Assembly (NCBI RefSeq): GCF_009755725.1
Contig: NZ_CP046619.1
Location: forward strand, 1,674,001 to 1,738,000
DNA from: Diaminobutyricimonas sp. LJ205
GTDB lineage: Bacteria; Actinomycetota; Actinomycetes; Actinomycetales; Microbacteriaceae
Direction of reading: 5' to 3'
Length of the DNA: 64,000 nucleotides
The notes below the pieces were generated by a model. It saw nothing but the letters and a program-made list of their open reading frames with translations. It searched no databases and was not told the origin of the DNA. Positions 37,997-47,747 of the stretch are shown here, one piece after another; the first letter of the stretch is position 1, and each line of letters opens with the position of its first letter. The translations under genes and the position numbers were made by a program.

Positions 37997-39100
37997 TCAG
38001 AGGTTCAGGAAGCGGTCGCGCAGTTTGGCGAACAAACCCTGCTGGAAGTGCGCGAGCTGCGGCGCCTCACTCTTGTACTTGCTCGCGAACTGGCGGATGA
38101 GTTCTTCCTCTTTGCGGTTCAGCTTGGTCGGGGTGACCACCTGGATACCGATCCGCAGGTCGCCGCGACCGGACCCGCGCAGGTGGCTGATACCGCGATC
38201 GGGAATGGTGATCACCTCGGCGCTCTGCGTTCCGGGCCGGATGTCGACCGTGACTTCACCGTCAAGCGTCTTGAGGGTGACCTCGGTGCCGAGGATCGCG
38301 TCGACCATCTCCACTTCAAGAGTGGCCAGCAGGTCGTCGCCGTTCCGGCTGAAGGTGTCGTGATGGCGCACCTTGATCTCGAGGTAGAGGTCGCCGCGCG
38401 GACCGCCGGCCTGACCGACCTCGCCCTGGCCGGGCATCTGCAGCCGCAGCCCGGTGTCAACGCCGGCCGGGATGTCGACGGGAATCGTGCGGCGTGCGCG
38501 CACGCGTCCCTGGCCGGCGCAGGTCGGGCACGGGTTCGGGATGACGGTGCCGTAGCCGCGGCAGGTGCCACACGGGTTCGAGGTCATCACGTTGCCGAGC
38601 AGGCTGCGCACGGAGCGCTGAATGCTGCCGGTGCCGTGGCAGATGTCGCAGGTGACCGGGGAGGTTCCGGGCGCGCAGCACGACCCGTTACAGGTCTCGC
38701 AGAGCACGGCGGTGTCCACTTCAATGTCCCGGCGGGTGCCGAAGATCACCTCGTCGAGGTCCACCTCGACGCGAAGCAGGGCATCCTGACCGCGCTCACG
38801 CCGCGACCGCGGTCCGCGGCCACCGCCCGCACCCGCGCCGAAGAAGGTCTCGAAGATGTCGCCGAAGCCGCCGAAACCTTGGCCACCGAAGCTCGGCTGC
38901 GGACCCAGGTCGTACTGCTGACGCTGCTGCGGGTCGCTGAGCACGTCGTACGCGTGCGTGACGAGCTTGAAGCGCTCGGATGCATCCGGGCTGGGGTTCA
39001 CGTCGGGGTGCAATTCCCGAGCGAGCCGCCGATAAGCCTTCTTGATTTCGTCAGGGGTCGCGTTTCGGTCGACTCCGAGAACGTCGTAATGGTCTGCCAC
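37997..39100 (-). CDS. dnaJ: Molecular chaperone DnaJ
   Basis: A type I J-domain co-chaperone of DnaK, 367 residues. The J domain contains the HPD triad (LHPDVNPSP). A Gly/Phe region follows (FGGQGFGGFGDIF). Of the four zinc repeats three are canonical (CDICHGTG, CGTCRGYG, CPTCAGQG). The first is altered to CETCNGSC. The GTG start overlaps the hrcA stop by 1 bp. This is the DnaJ2-type partner of hrcA. Confidence 0.95.
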   Translation of the reverse strand: MADHYDVLGVDRNATPDEIKKAYRRLARELHPDVNPSPDASERFKLVTHAYDVLSDPQQRQQYDLGPQPSFGGQGFGGFGDIFETFFGAGAGGGRGPRSRRERGQDALLRVEVDLDEVIFGTRRDIEVDTAVLCETCNGSCCAPGTSPVTCDICHGTGSIQRSVRSLLGNVMTSNPCGTCRGYGTVIPNPCPTCAGQGRVRARRTIPVDIPAGVDTGLRLQMPGQGEVGQAGGPRGDLYLEIKVRHHDTFSRNGDDLLATLEVEMVDAILGTEVTLKTLDGEVTVDIRPGTQSAEVITIPDRGISHLRGSGRGDLRIGIQVVTPTKLNRKEEELIRQFASKYKSEAPQLAHFQQGLFAKLRDRFLNL

Positions 39101-40128
39101 TACCTGGTTTCCTCACCGAGCAGCCGCGAGAGATAGCGGGCCACTGCCCGCACGGCTGCCATGTTGTTTGAATAATCCATTCTTGTTGGCCCGATCACGC
39201 CGAGCCTCGCCAAAGCGCCACCGGATGCCGCGTAGCCACTAGTCAGTACCGACGTGTCGGACAGGCCGAACTCGGCGTTCTCCCGTCCGATGCTGACGGT
39301 GACGGCCTGGGTGTCTATCTCCAGTTCGTGGAACAGCTTCAGCAGGGTCACCTGTTCCTCGATCGCCTCGAGCACAGGATAGAGATTTCCACTGAAATCC
39401 TGCTCGGTGCGCACGAGGTTCGCCGTGCCCGCCATCACCAGGCGGTCGTGGCGGTTCGCGGCGACCTGTCCGATCAGGCCGGCGGCAACCTGACGGATCA
39501 CCGTCGCCCGCTCGGGAGCGAACAGCTCGGTCAGCGTGGAGAGTTCAGCGGAAGCCTCCGCGAGTCCCTTTCCACCGAGCACGGCGTTGATCTTGGCCCG
39601 CATCTCACCGAGGAAGGCCTCATCGACGCTGTCGGCCACTTCGATGATGTTCTGGTCGACCCGACCGGCATCCGTGATGAAGACGGTCATCAGCCGGTGA
39701 GTTCCGAACGGAACCAATTCGACGTGGCGCACTTTCGACGGGCCGAAGGTCGGGTACTGCACGAGGGCGACCTGGCTGGTCAGCTGCGACAGCAGCCGCA
39801 CCGTCCGTCCCAGCACGTCGTCAAGATCGGCGGATTCACCAAGGAAGGTCTCAATGGCTGTGCGTTGCGCGGCGGTGAGCGGGCGCATGTCCGCGAGCTG
39901 GTCGACGAAGACCCGGTAGCCCTTGTCGGTCGGCACCCGGCCGGACGAGGTGTGCGGGGCTGCGATCAGCTCCTCTTCTTCCAGCAGGGCCATGTCGTTG
40001 CGGATCGTCGCCGCCGACACGCCGAACGCATAGCGTTCGACGATGGATTTCGATCCGACTGGCTCGCGTGAGGCGACGTAGTCCTGGACGATGACACGCA
40101 GTACTTCCAATCCGCGCTCGGAAACCAT
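39100..40128 (-). CDS. hrcA: Heat-inducible transcriptional repressor HrcA
   Basis: A 342-residue repressor that binds CIRCE elements. The winged-helix region reads EPVGSKSIVERYAFGVSAATIRNDM and is followed by TSSGRVPTDKGYRVFVD, both highly conserved. The ATG at 40128 fits family starts (MVSERGLEVLRVIVQDY). A CIRCE-like operator lies 19 bp upstream, implying autoregulation of hrcA-dnaJ. Confidence 0.96.
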   Translation of the reverse strand: MVSERGLEVLRVIVQDYVASREPVGSKSIVERYAFGVSAATIRNDMALLEEEELIAAPHTSSGRVPTDKGYRVFVDQLADMRPLTAAQRTAIETFLGESADLDDVLGRTVRLLSQLTSQVALVQYPTFGPSKVRHVELVPFGTHRLMTVFITDAGRVDQNIIEVADSVDEAFLGEMRAKINAVLGGKGLAEASAELSTLTELFAPERATVIRQVAAGLIGQVAANRHDRLVMAGTANLVRTEQDFSGNLYPVLEAIEEQVTLLKLFHELEIDTQAVTVSIGRENAEFGLSDTSVLTSGYAASGGALARLGVIGPTRMDYSNNMAAVRAVARYLSRLLGEETR

Positions 40129-40146
40129 GCTCACCAACCCTTCGCC

Positions 40147-40178
40147 TTGGCACTCGTCTACGGGGACTGCTAATTCTA
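40147..40178 (-). promoter_or_regulatory. CIRCE operator and -10 box for hrcA-dnaJ
   Basis: TTGGCACTC, a 9-base spacer, then GACTGCTAA (40147-40173) matches the CIRCE consensus at 8 of 9 bases in each arm. On the minus strand TAGAAT (40173-40178) borders it as a likely -10 box, so HrcA would cover the transcription start. Confidence 0.85.
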
Positions 40179-40296
40179 CCGCGACACGCGCCGGGGCGGT
40201 CCATTGCCCCGCCATGGGGGCTGGGATTACCTTGTGAGATGACCGAAGCGACGGCCCTCAGCTGGTCGTTCGCACCGCATTTCCAGGAGGATGACA

Positions 40297-40677
40297 ATGA
40301 CTGACCAGCCAGCACAGCCCGTCACCCCGCTCACTGCGGAACAGGATAAGCAATGGGCATCCTTTGCCCACCTTGGCGGCATCCTGAGTTTCCTCCCCTC
40401 GCTGATCATCTACCTCGTGTTCAAGGACCGGGCGGCCTTCACCCGGCAGGAGTCACAGGAAGCCCTGAATTTTCAGCTCACGCTTCTGATCATCAATGTG
40501 GCGTGGTTCATCATCACGCTGGTCTTGACCGTCGTGACCTTCGGCATCCTTGGCTTCCTGGGGAACCTGAGCTGGATCGTGTGGATCGTCGGGGTGATCT
40601 TTTCCATCCTGGGTTTCATGAGCGCCAAGGACGGTGTCGCCTACCGCTACCCGTTCGCGCTCCGGATGATCAAGTAG
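40297..40677 (+). CDS. DUF4870 membrane protein 1
   Basis: A 126-residue protein with a short polar N-terminus and about three membrane helices. It starts with the DUF4870 pattern WASFAHLGGILSFLPSLIIYLVFKD and continues FTRQESQEALNFQLT. The ATG at 40297 has AGGAGG with 6-bp spacing; an ATG at 40291 abuts that site. Function unknown. It is divergent from hrcA and paralogous to the next gene. Confidence 0.85.
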   Translation: MTDQPAQPVTPLTAEQDKQWASFAHLGGILSFLPSLIIYLVFKDRAAFTRQESQEALNFQLTLLIINVAWFIITLVLTVVTFGILGFLGNLSWIVWIVGVIFSILGFMSAKDGVAYRYPFALRMIK

Positions 40678-40709
40678 ATCGACGGTCACCATTAAGCAGG
40701 CAGGCCCTC

Positions 40710-40743
40710 GCGAGTCCGGGCGGAAGCCCGGACTCGCTGGTTT
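40710..40743 (+). terminator. Hairpin between the two DUF4870 genes
   Basis: GCGAGTCCGGGC (40710-40721) and GCCCGGACTCGC (40726-40737) pair perfectly around a GGAA tetraloop. TGGTTT follows. It lies 33 bp after the first gene and ends 15 bp before the ATG of the second. Confidence 0.85.
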
Positions 40744-40752
40744 AATGAGCGC

Positions 40753-41109
40753 ATGACGAACCCCTACCAGACGCCGCAGCCGCTCAGCCCCGCCGACGAG
40801 AAGCTGTGGGCGACACTGATCCACCTGGGTGGGATCTTCTTCAGCTTCGTCCCTGCGCTGATCGGATATCTGGTGTTCAAGGACCGTGGCCCGTTCGTGC
40901 GGGACCACGCGCGCGTGGCGCTGAACTTCCAGATCACGATGATCATCGCGTACATCGTCGGTGGCATCACCAGCATCCTGCTGATCGGGTTCTTGATCCT
41001 GGCCGCTGCCGGCATCCTCGTCGTCGTGTTCAGCATCATCGCCGCGATCACCGCGAACCGAGGCGAGTACTACAAGTACCCGCTGACCATCCCGTTCATC
41101 GGCCAGTAG
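40753..41109 (+). CDS. DUF4870 membrane protein 2
   Basis: A 118-residue paralogue of the preceding protein with the same three-helix plan (LWATLIHLGGIFFSFVPALIGYLVFKD; VRDHARVALNFQITM). The ATG at 40753 has no obvious ribosome site. TTTAAT at 40741-40746 sits at the right distance for a -10 box of a leaderless transcript. Function unknown. Confidence 0.83.
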   Translation: MTNPYQTPQPLSPADEKLWATLIHLGGIFFSFVPALIGYLVFKDRGPFVRDHARVALNFQITMIIAYIVGGITSILLIGFLILAAAGILVVVFSIIAAITANRGEYYKYPLTIPFIGQ

Positions 41110-41233
41110 CTGGTCGGTTGCTGGGTTGGGCATCTTCTCCTCCACAGGACCGGTTCGCGCTGGTTCCTAACAGGTGAAACCGCCTGCTGATCAGCGGAAA
41201 CAGAATGTCGGTGGTTGCTGGTTCACTGCTTTT

Positions 41234-42774
41234 GTGACCACCAGAGAACACCCGCTCAGCCGGCCGGCACCGCGCCGCACCGGCGAACAGGCACTGCTGT
41301 CGCCGCGGGCGATCCTGGATGATCAGATGCACGACTTCATCGACGCGGTGGCCGAGGCGAGCGCCGATGTCGCCCGAGCGCAAGCCCGGCTGCTGGAACT
41401 GGTCGACCAAACCCGGCAGCACGCCGAACGCGTGGTGCACCTGTTCGTGCCACACGATGACCGGATGCGGAAAGCCGAACAGCAACGACTGGCCAAGATG
41501 GCATTCGCCGAGCAGATCGCGGCCAGCCTGCGCCTGCCCTCCGGCTCCGCGCAGCGGTTGATCGCCGAGGCCGAGGCGCTCACGCACGAGCTACCGGGCA
41601 CGATGAGCGCGCTCCGGCGTGGCGAGATCAGCCTGCGGCACGCGCAGGTGATGGTCGACGAGTGCTGGCAGCTCGGCCGGCGGTACCGACCCGGGAGCCG
41701 ACGCTGGGACCTCGGCTGAGGTTCGCCGGGCCGCGGTGGAAGCTTTCGAAGAGGCCACCTTGCCGGCGGCGATGAAGCTGACCGTGGCGAAGTTCTCCCG
41801 CAAGGCCCGGCAGCTCCGGGAGCGCATCCATCCGGAGACGATCCGGGCCCGCCGGGTGAAGGCGGCCGGGGACCGGGAGTTCAGTTTCGAGCCGTCCCGG
41901 GACGGGATGGCCTATCTGACCCTGTACACCGAGGCTCCGTTGGCGATGGCGATCCACGACCGGGTCACCGCCGCGGCGATGGCCCAGCAGCGTCCGGAGG
42001 AACCGCGCACGCTGACCCAGCTGCGGGCCGATGTCGCCACCGAACTGCTCCTCACCGGTGGCGGAGGTGCCGATGGTGGCGGACCGCAGGAGGACCGGTT
42101 CGCCGGCATCCGTCCCACCGTGTTCGTCACCGTGCCGGTCGTGACATTGCTCGGCCACAGCGACGAACCCGCCACCCTCGACGGCTACGGCCCGATCGAC
42201 CCGGACACCGCCCGCCGGCTCACCGCCCAGGCACCCTCCCTGTTCCGGCTGCTCACCGACCCCGAGACCGGCGAACTGCTCGCACTGGAGCAAGGACTGC
42301 TACCGGCTCCCCCGCCTGCTGCGCCGATTCCTGCGGCTGCGGGACGAGACCTGCCGGTTCCCCGGCCGCAACCGCAAAGCCGTGCACTCCGACCTCGACC
42401 ACACCATCGCCAAAGAACACGGCGGCCCCAACACCGCCGCAAACCTCGCCCACCTCTGCCGCAAACACCACCGACTGAAACACCTCACCGGCTGGAGCGT
42501 CGAGCAACTGGACCACGGCATACTCCGCTGGACCTCACCCACCGGACACCAATACACCAGCGAACCAGAACTGCGTTCCGACCCGGCCAGATGGGAAACC
42601 CTCGTCAGTCACTCGGAGACCGTTTGGTCCACACCGGATTCAGACACGGACGGTGAAGCGAGATCCGAGACCACGAATGAGGCCAGGGATTCCGGCGAGA
42701 ACGAGGCTGCGGATATGACCGGGCGGAGACCCAGTCCGGGATCCGAACCCGGCACCGATCCACCGCCGTTCTAG
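41234..42774 (+). pseudogene. DUF222/HNH endonuclease gene broken by two frameshifts
   Basis: All three forward frames are needed to read this family. Frame A gives the DUF222 start (REHPLSRPAPRRTGEQ to ISLRHAQVMVDECWQL). Frame B continues from about 41690 (VEAFEEATLPAAMKLTVAKF to DPETGELLALEQG). Frame C holds the HNH nuclease from about 42299 (LRRFLRLRDETCRFPG, then DLDHTIAKEHGG and LCRKHHRLKH). The second zinc Cys of the CRFPGC pattern is Arg. The gene is inactive unless the shifts are sequencing errors. Its start would be the GTG at 41234. Confidence 0.85.
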
Positions 42775-42800
42775 GCACCGGCGTGCGATTAGATGAGGGC

Positions 42801-43414
42801 ATGTCGATTGTGTTGAGCGGACCAGGAGTCGATGGGCTAAGCGAGGCCGTAGGCGCGCTACGAGCGTGGCAGTACGACGGGGCACCGATGCAGCTTCACC
42901 CGGGAGACCTGGGCTGGTACTGGCAGCTGGGCGCGGAGGCGACGGCTGCGGCGGTTCGGACTTGGAGCCGCGACGGACAGATTCTCGCCGTTGGGCTGCT
43001 GGACGATCCTGGCCTGTTACGACTGGCGATGAAGCCGGAGCTGAACACGACGAAGAGCTGGCCAGGCAGATGGTCGCCGACGTGACCCGGCCAGAGCGTG
43101 GCGTCCTGCCGCACGGGAACGCATCCATCGAAGCGCGATTTGGCGGATTGCTTCAACGGCTGCTGCTCGATAACGGCTGGCACGCGCACGAGCCGTGGAC
43201 ACCACTCCAGCGCGACCTCGCGAAGGCCGTGGAGGACTGCGGCGTGCGTATCGAGGTGACCGGTCCACAGCGCCGCAGCGGCCGCTCTCAGGGAGCTGGG
43301 CTCGTCTACGCTACTGTCTGCGCTCCCAGCTCCAATGTCGGCGCCGTCGCCACCTACAGCTCAGCCGGCTTCCAGCAACTCCCCGAAGTACCAGACCTTC
43401 ACCGAAGCGTCTAG
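42801..43414 (+). pseudogene. GNAT-like acetyltransferase remnant, frameshifted and internally deleted
   Basis: The first frame (from the ATG at 42801) reads MSIVLSGPGVDGLSEAVGAL to LRLAMKPELN. After about 43040 similarity continues in another frame (HDEELARQMVADVTRPERGV to VEDCGVRIEVTGP), then jumps to a GNAT-like C-terminus (CAPSSNVGAVATYSSAGF). From memory of the family the full protein is near 300 residues, so a central part of the acetyltransferase fold is missing. Family assignment is by recall and moderate. Confidence 0.6.
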
Positions 43415-43489
43415 GGCGATCATGCGAAGCTCCTCGCGAAGCTTGTAGTCACAGAACTTCCGGGTCCATAGCGCTGGGCACCACGCGCC

Positions 43490-44716
43490 CTAGTCCGCCA
43501 GCAGCCGCCGCACCACCGCGTCAGCCAACAAACGACCCCGCAGAGTCGGCACAACGGTGCCCGCGAGAGCGTCCCGAGGCTCGACCAGACCGTCGGCGAT
43601 CAGGCCTGCAACGGCGGCACGTCCGGCACCCGACAGCTCCGAGATGGACAGGCCATCACGGATCCGCGAATGCAACAGCACCCGCTCGATTCGCCTGGTC
43701 TCCTGGTCGAGGGTCTCGCGGCCGGCCGCCGGAGAATCTCCGGCAAGGATCCGGTCCGCATAGGCCGCCGGATGCTTCACATTCCACCAGCGGACACCAC
43801 CGACGTGGCTGTGCGCGCCCGGACCGATCCCCCACCAGTCCGCACCCTGCCAATAGCTGAGGTTGTGCCGCGAACGGAACTGAGGCTTCCGCGCCCAATT
43901 GCTCACCTCGTACCAGTCATACCCGGCCTCCGCGAGCAGCTGGTCGGCGAGCTCGTACATATCCGCCTGCAGGTCGTCAGAAGGCTCCGCAACCTCACCA
44001 CGCCGGATCTGACGCGCGAGCTTGGTGCCATCCTCGACGATCAACGCATACGCCGAGATGTGGTCCGGCTGCTGAGCGATCGCGTGCTCGAGCGAGGCCC
44101 GCCAGTCATCGATGCTCTCCCCCGGCGTGCCATAGATGAGGTCGAGACTGACCTGAAGGCCCGCTTCGCGCGCCCACTGCACGACCAAGGGAATCCGCTC
44201 CGGGTCATGCGTGCGCTCCAGTGTGGCCAGCACCCGCGGCACCGCCGACTGCATCCCGAAAGACACCCGAGTGAATCCTGCCTGCTTCAGCGCGAGCAGG
44301 TACTCCAGGTCGACCGAGTCCGGGTTCGCCTCGGTCGTGACCTCGGCATCCGGAGCCAACCGCCAGGTTTCGGTGACCGCATGAAACATTTCTATGAGGT
44401 CGCTCGCCGGCAGGAGCGTCGGCGTCCCACCGCCGAAGAACACGGTCGACACCGCCCGCTGCGGCATCCCGGTCTCCCGCAACACCCGATCGGCCAGCTG
44501 CACCTCGGTGACCGCCTGCGCGGCGTAATCACTGCGCTTCACGCCCCGCAGTTCGGTGGCCGTATAGGTATTGAAGTCGCAATAGCCACAGCGCACCCGA
44601 CAGAACGGCACATGCAGGTACACGCCGAACGCTCGGGACTCGGCGTCATCGACGACGAACCCCGGCAGCAGGCCATCGAGTGGGGCCGGGTCGGCGATGG
44701 GAAGGGCGGAGGGCAT
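43490..44716 (-). CDS. hemW: Radical SAM HemW-like protein
   Basis: A radical SAM protein of 408 residues, a haem chaperone formerly annotated as oxygen-independent coproporphyrinogen oxidase. The iron-sulfur motif is HVPFCRVRCGYCDF (CxxxCxxC). FFGGGTPTLLP and EANPDSVD follow. The C-terminal HemN domain starts near YEVSNWARKPQFRSRHNLSYW. It follows lepA and DUF1990 genes, in the conserved lepA-hemW-hrcA order. Confidence 0.92.
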   Translation of the reverse strand: MPSALPIADPAPLDGLLPGFVVDDAESRAFGVYLHVPFCRVRCGYCDFNTYTATELRGVKRSDYAAQAVTEVQLADRVLRETGMPQRAVSTVFFGGGTPTLLPASDLIEMFHAVTETWRLAPDAEVTTEANPDSVDLEYLLALKQAGFTRVSFGMQSAVPRVLATLERTHDPERIPLVVQWAREAGLQVSLDLIYGTPGESIDDWRASLEHAIAQQPDHISAYALIVEDGTKLARQIRRGEVAEPSDDLQADMYELADQLLAEAGYDWYEVSNWARKPQFRSRHNLSYWQGADWWGIGPGAHSHVGGVRWWNVKHPAAYADRILAGDSPAAGRETLDQETRRIERVLLHSRIRDGLSISELSGAGRAAVAGLIADGLVEPRDALAGTVVPTLRGRLLADAVVRRLLAD

Positions 44717-44759
44717 CAGATCATTCTCGCGCGCACGACTGAGAGCAGCCGGACCAGCG

Positions 44760-45449
44760 TCAGTTCTCCGGCCCAGTGGGGATTGCGTCAGGCGTGGTCT
44801 CCGGTGCCGCGACCAGCGCGCGCAGATAGCGCTTCACATACAGACGCTGCAACGCCCGAAGCGCGGGGTACGCCGGCCACCAGTACCACGCGGCAGGACG
44901 CCAGAAGAGCCGGATGTCGAGCCAGACCGAGCCGTCCGCGGTCTCTTCGACGACGAAGCTCTCTTCACCGGACAGCGGATGCCCGGCCCGGGTGCCGAGC
45001 GCCATGCCCTGTCGCCCCGGCTCATCGATGAAGGAGACCACCCGCACCGGCGCCCGGAACGGTATGCCAAGCACCCGCATCGTCAAGGTCGCCGTCGTAC
45101 CAGGCGAGGCGAATTGCTCGCCGTCGGCGGTGTACTCGACTTCCTCCTGGTCGACTGGCTCGGCAGGACGAACCGGCTTGCCGGAGGCATCCCAGCCGAC
45201 CGGTGAGTACGAGCTCGGGTCGATCGGCGCCATCTCATCGACCTTGACCTCGATGTCGCTCCGGGTGAAGACCTGCCAGGTCCGCACCTGCACCACGGCA
45301 GCAGCGAACCGGGCATCGCCATGCCCGATCCGGGTGCGGAACGCTGCGGGCCGAAAGCCGGTGGGCGGGTAGGCGAGCAAGTCCTCGGCCTGGGTGGCGC
45401 CGATGGCGCCGTAGGTCACATCGGATGCCTGGTGGGTTGAGCGGCGCAT
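44760..45449 (-). CDS. DUF1990 family protein
   Basis: A 229-residue protein of the DUF1990 group. The family segments VTYGAIGATQAED, PPTGFRPAAFRTRIGHG and EESFVVEETADGSVWLDIRLF are visible. No membrane helix or catalytic residue is recognised. It starts 2 bp after the lepA stop, so it is co-transcribed with it. Confidence 0.85.
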   Translation of the reverse strand: MRRSTHQASDVTYGAIGATQAEDLLAYPPTGFRPAAFRTRIGHGDARFAAAVVQVRTWQVFTRSDIEVKVDEMAPIDPSSYSPVGWDASGKPVRPAEPVDQEEVEYTADGEQFASPGTTATLTMRVLGIPFRAPVRVVSFIDEPGRQGMALGTRAGHPLSGEESFVVEETADGSVWLDIRLFWRPAAWYWWPAYPALRALQRLYVKRYLRALVAAPETTPDAIPTGPEN

Positions 45450-45451
45450 CT

Positions 45452-47305
45452 CTACTTCTTGGCGTCTTTTTTCTCGGTGTCCCCGCTGAGGGCAGCGATG
45501 AACGCCTCCTGCGGCACTTCGACTCGGCCCACCATCTTCATGCGCTTCTTGCCTTCCTTCTGCTTCTCGAGCAGTTTGCGCTTTCGGGTGATGTCACCGC
45601 CGTAACACTTGGCCAGCACGTCCTTGCGGATCGCCCGGATCGACTCACGGGCGATGATGCGAGCACCGATCGCCGCCTGAATCGGCACCTCGAACTGCTG
45701 CCGCGGGATCAGCTCACGCAACCGGCCGGTCATCATCACGCCGTACGCGTAGGCCTTGTCGCGGTGCACGATCGCGCTGAACGCATCCACCTGCTCGCCC
45801 TGCAACAGAATGTCGACCTTGACCAGATCGGCTTCCTGTTCGCCATCCGGCTCATAGTCGAGCGAGGCGTAGCCGGCGGTCTTCGACTTCAGCTGGTCGA
45901 AGAAGTCGAAGACGATCTCACCGAGCGGGATCCGGTACTTGATCTCGACCCGGTCTTCGCCGAGGTAGTCCATGCCGAGCAGGGTTCCGCGTCGGCTCTG
46001 GCAGAGCTCCATGATCGTGCCGACGTAGTCCTTGGGGGCGAGGATCGCGGAGCGCACCATCGGTTCGGTGACCGAATTGATTTTGCCGGTCGGGAACTCC
46101 GACGGGTTGGTCACCTCGACGGTCTTCTTGTCCTCGGTGGTGACCTGATAGATCACGCTCGGGGCGGTGGTGATCAGATCGAGGCCGAACTCGCGGCTGA
46201 GACGCTCGGTGATGATCTCGAGGTGCAGTAGTCCGAGGAAGCCGCAGCGGAATCCGAAGCCGAGGGCGACGGATGTCTCGGGCTCATAGTTGAGCGCGGC
46301 ATCGGACAGCTTCAGCTTGTCGAGCGCCTCGCGCAGCTCCGGGTAGTCACTGCCGTCGATCGGGTACAGCCCGGAGAAGACCATCGGCAGCGGCTCGGTG
46401 TAGCCGGGCAGCGCCTGGGTGGCCGACTTCATCGCGGTGGTGACGGTGTCGCCGACCTTCGACTGGCGCACATCCTTCACTCCGGTGATCAGGTAGCCCA
46501 CCTCACCGACGCCCAGACCCTTGCTCTCAGTGGGTTCGGGCGAGCTCACCCCGATCTCGAGGATCTCGTGGGTGGCCCTGGTCGACATCATCTGGATGCG
46601 TTCACGCGGGGCGAGCTGGCCATCGACCATCCGCACATAGGTGACGACGCCACGGTAGGCGTCGTAGACCGAGTCGAAGATCATCGCCCGGGCCGGGGCA
46701 TCCTTGTCGCCCTGCGGTGCCGGGATCAGCTCGACCACGCGGTCGAGAAGTTCCTCGACGCCGACACCGGTCTTGCCGCTCACCTTGAGCACGTCGTCGG
46801 GGCTGCCGCCGATCAGGCTGGCCAGCTCCTTGGAGTACTTCTCCGGGTCGGCCGCCGGCAGGTCGATCTTGTTCAGCACCGGGATGATGGTCAGGTCGTT
46901 CTCGAGCGCCAGGTACAGGTTGGCGAGCGTCTGCGCCTCGATGCCCTGCGCGGCATCAACCAGCAGGATGGCACCCTCGCACGCGGCCAGGGAGCGCGAC
47001 ACCTCGTAGGTGAAGTCGACGTGGCCAGGGGTGTCGATCATGTTCAGGGCGAAGGCCTGGGAGCCGCGCTGCCACGGCATCCGTACCGCCTGGCTCTTGA
47101 TCGTGATGCCCCGCTCACGCTCGATGTCCATGCGGTCGAGGTACTGCGCACGCATCGACCGGTCGTCGACGACTCCGGTGATCTGCAACATGCGGTCGGC
47201 CAGCGTGGACTTGCCGTGGTCGATGTGCGCGATGATGCAGAAGTTTCGGATGAACTCGGGGGCGGTCGACGCCGGTTCAAGGGCCTTCAGTGCTCGTGGG
47301 CTCAC
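45452..47305 (-). CDS. lepA: Elongation factor 4 (LepA)
   Basis: A ribosome-associated GTPase of 617 residues. G-motifs are [17 protein letters not shown] and NKIDLP. The LepA-specific C-terminal domain is present ([41 protein letters not shown]). The GTG at 47305 ([14 protein letters not shown]) fits the family start with AGAGGA just upstream; a GTG at 47347 adds 14 charged residues. Confidence 0.95.
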   Translation of the reverse strand: MSPRALKALEPASTAPEFIRNFCIIAHIDHGKSTLADRMLQITGVVDDRSMRAQYLDRMDIERERGITIKSQAVRMPWQRGSQAFALNMIDTPGHVDFTYEVSRSLAACEGAILLVDAAQGIEAQTLANLYLALENDLTIIPVLNKIDLPAADPEKYSKELASLIGGSPDDVLKVSGKTGVGVEELLDRVVELIPAPQGDKDAPARAMIFDSVYDAYRGVVTYVRMVDGQLAPRERIQMMSTRATHEILEIGVSSPEPTESKGLGVGEVGYLITGVKDVRQSKVGDTVTTAMKSATQALPGYTEPLPMVFSGLYPIDGSDYPELREALDKLKLSDAALNYEPETSVALGFGFRCGFLGLLHLEIITERLSREFGLDLITTAPSVIYQVTTEDKKTVEVTNPSEFPTGKINSVTEPMVRSAILAPKDYVGTIMELCQSRRGTLLGMDYLGEDRVEIKYRIPLGEIVFDFFDQLKSKTAGYASLDYEPDGEQEADLVKVDILLQGEQVDAFSAIVHRDKAYAYGVMMTGRLRELIPRQQFEVPIQAAIGARIIARESIRAIRKDVLAKCYGGDITRKRKLLEKQKEGKKRMKMVGRVEVPQEAFIAALSGDTEKKDAKK

Positions 47306-47368
47306 GCGTTCCTCTTGCTTGCCGTGGGGATCATCCGATTGTCCCACGACCTGAAGGCCCGCGAAGAA

Positions 47369-47707
47369 TCAGACCAGGGCGAACAGGAAGAACGGCGCGG
47401 AAACGATCAGCCAGATCAAGCCGAGCAACACCCAACCGAACATGCTGACGAAGCCGAGGACGATGCCCCAGGTCGACATGGTGCGGCCTGCGGGCTCTCG
47501 CGTTCGGGCGAGGAACCCGAGGACGACAGCGGCGATCGGCACAATGAAGGTCAGTCCGAAGAACAGCGAGCCGATGCCGGCGACCAGCGACAGGATGGAC
47601 AGGGTCTGCGACGGCTGGGCCTGCATCGGTTGAGTCGGGTAACCGGCCGGGTAGCCGGCGGGTGCCTGGTATCCGGCGGCACCTTCCGGGGTCTGCGTGG
47701 TTGTCAT
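47369..47707 (-). CDS. DUF4190 domain small membrane protein
   Basis: A 112-residue protein with a Pro/Tyr/Gly-rich N-terminus (YQAPAGYPAGYPTQP) and two or three membrane helices. The DUF4190-like core is LSILSLVAGIGSLFFGLTFIVPIAAVVLG. Function unknown. It lies between the TIGR01777 and lepA genes on the same strand. Confidence 0.8.
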   Translation of the reverse strand: MTTTQTPEGAAGYQAPAGYPAGYPTQPMQAQPSQTLSILSLVAGIGSLFFGLTFIVPIAAVVLGFLARTREPAGRTMSTWGIVLGFVSMFGWVLLGLIWLIVSAPFFLFALV

Positions 47708-47747
47708 GGTTCAACCGTAGGAGGGCGCCGAAGCGCCGACCATGGGG

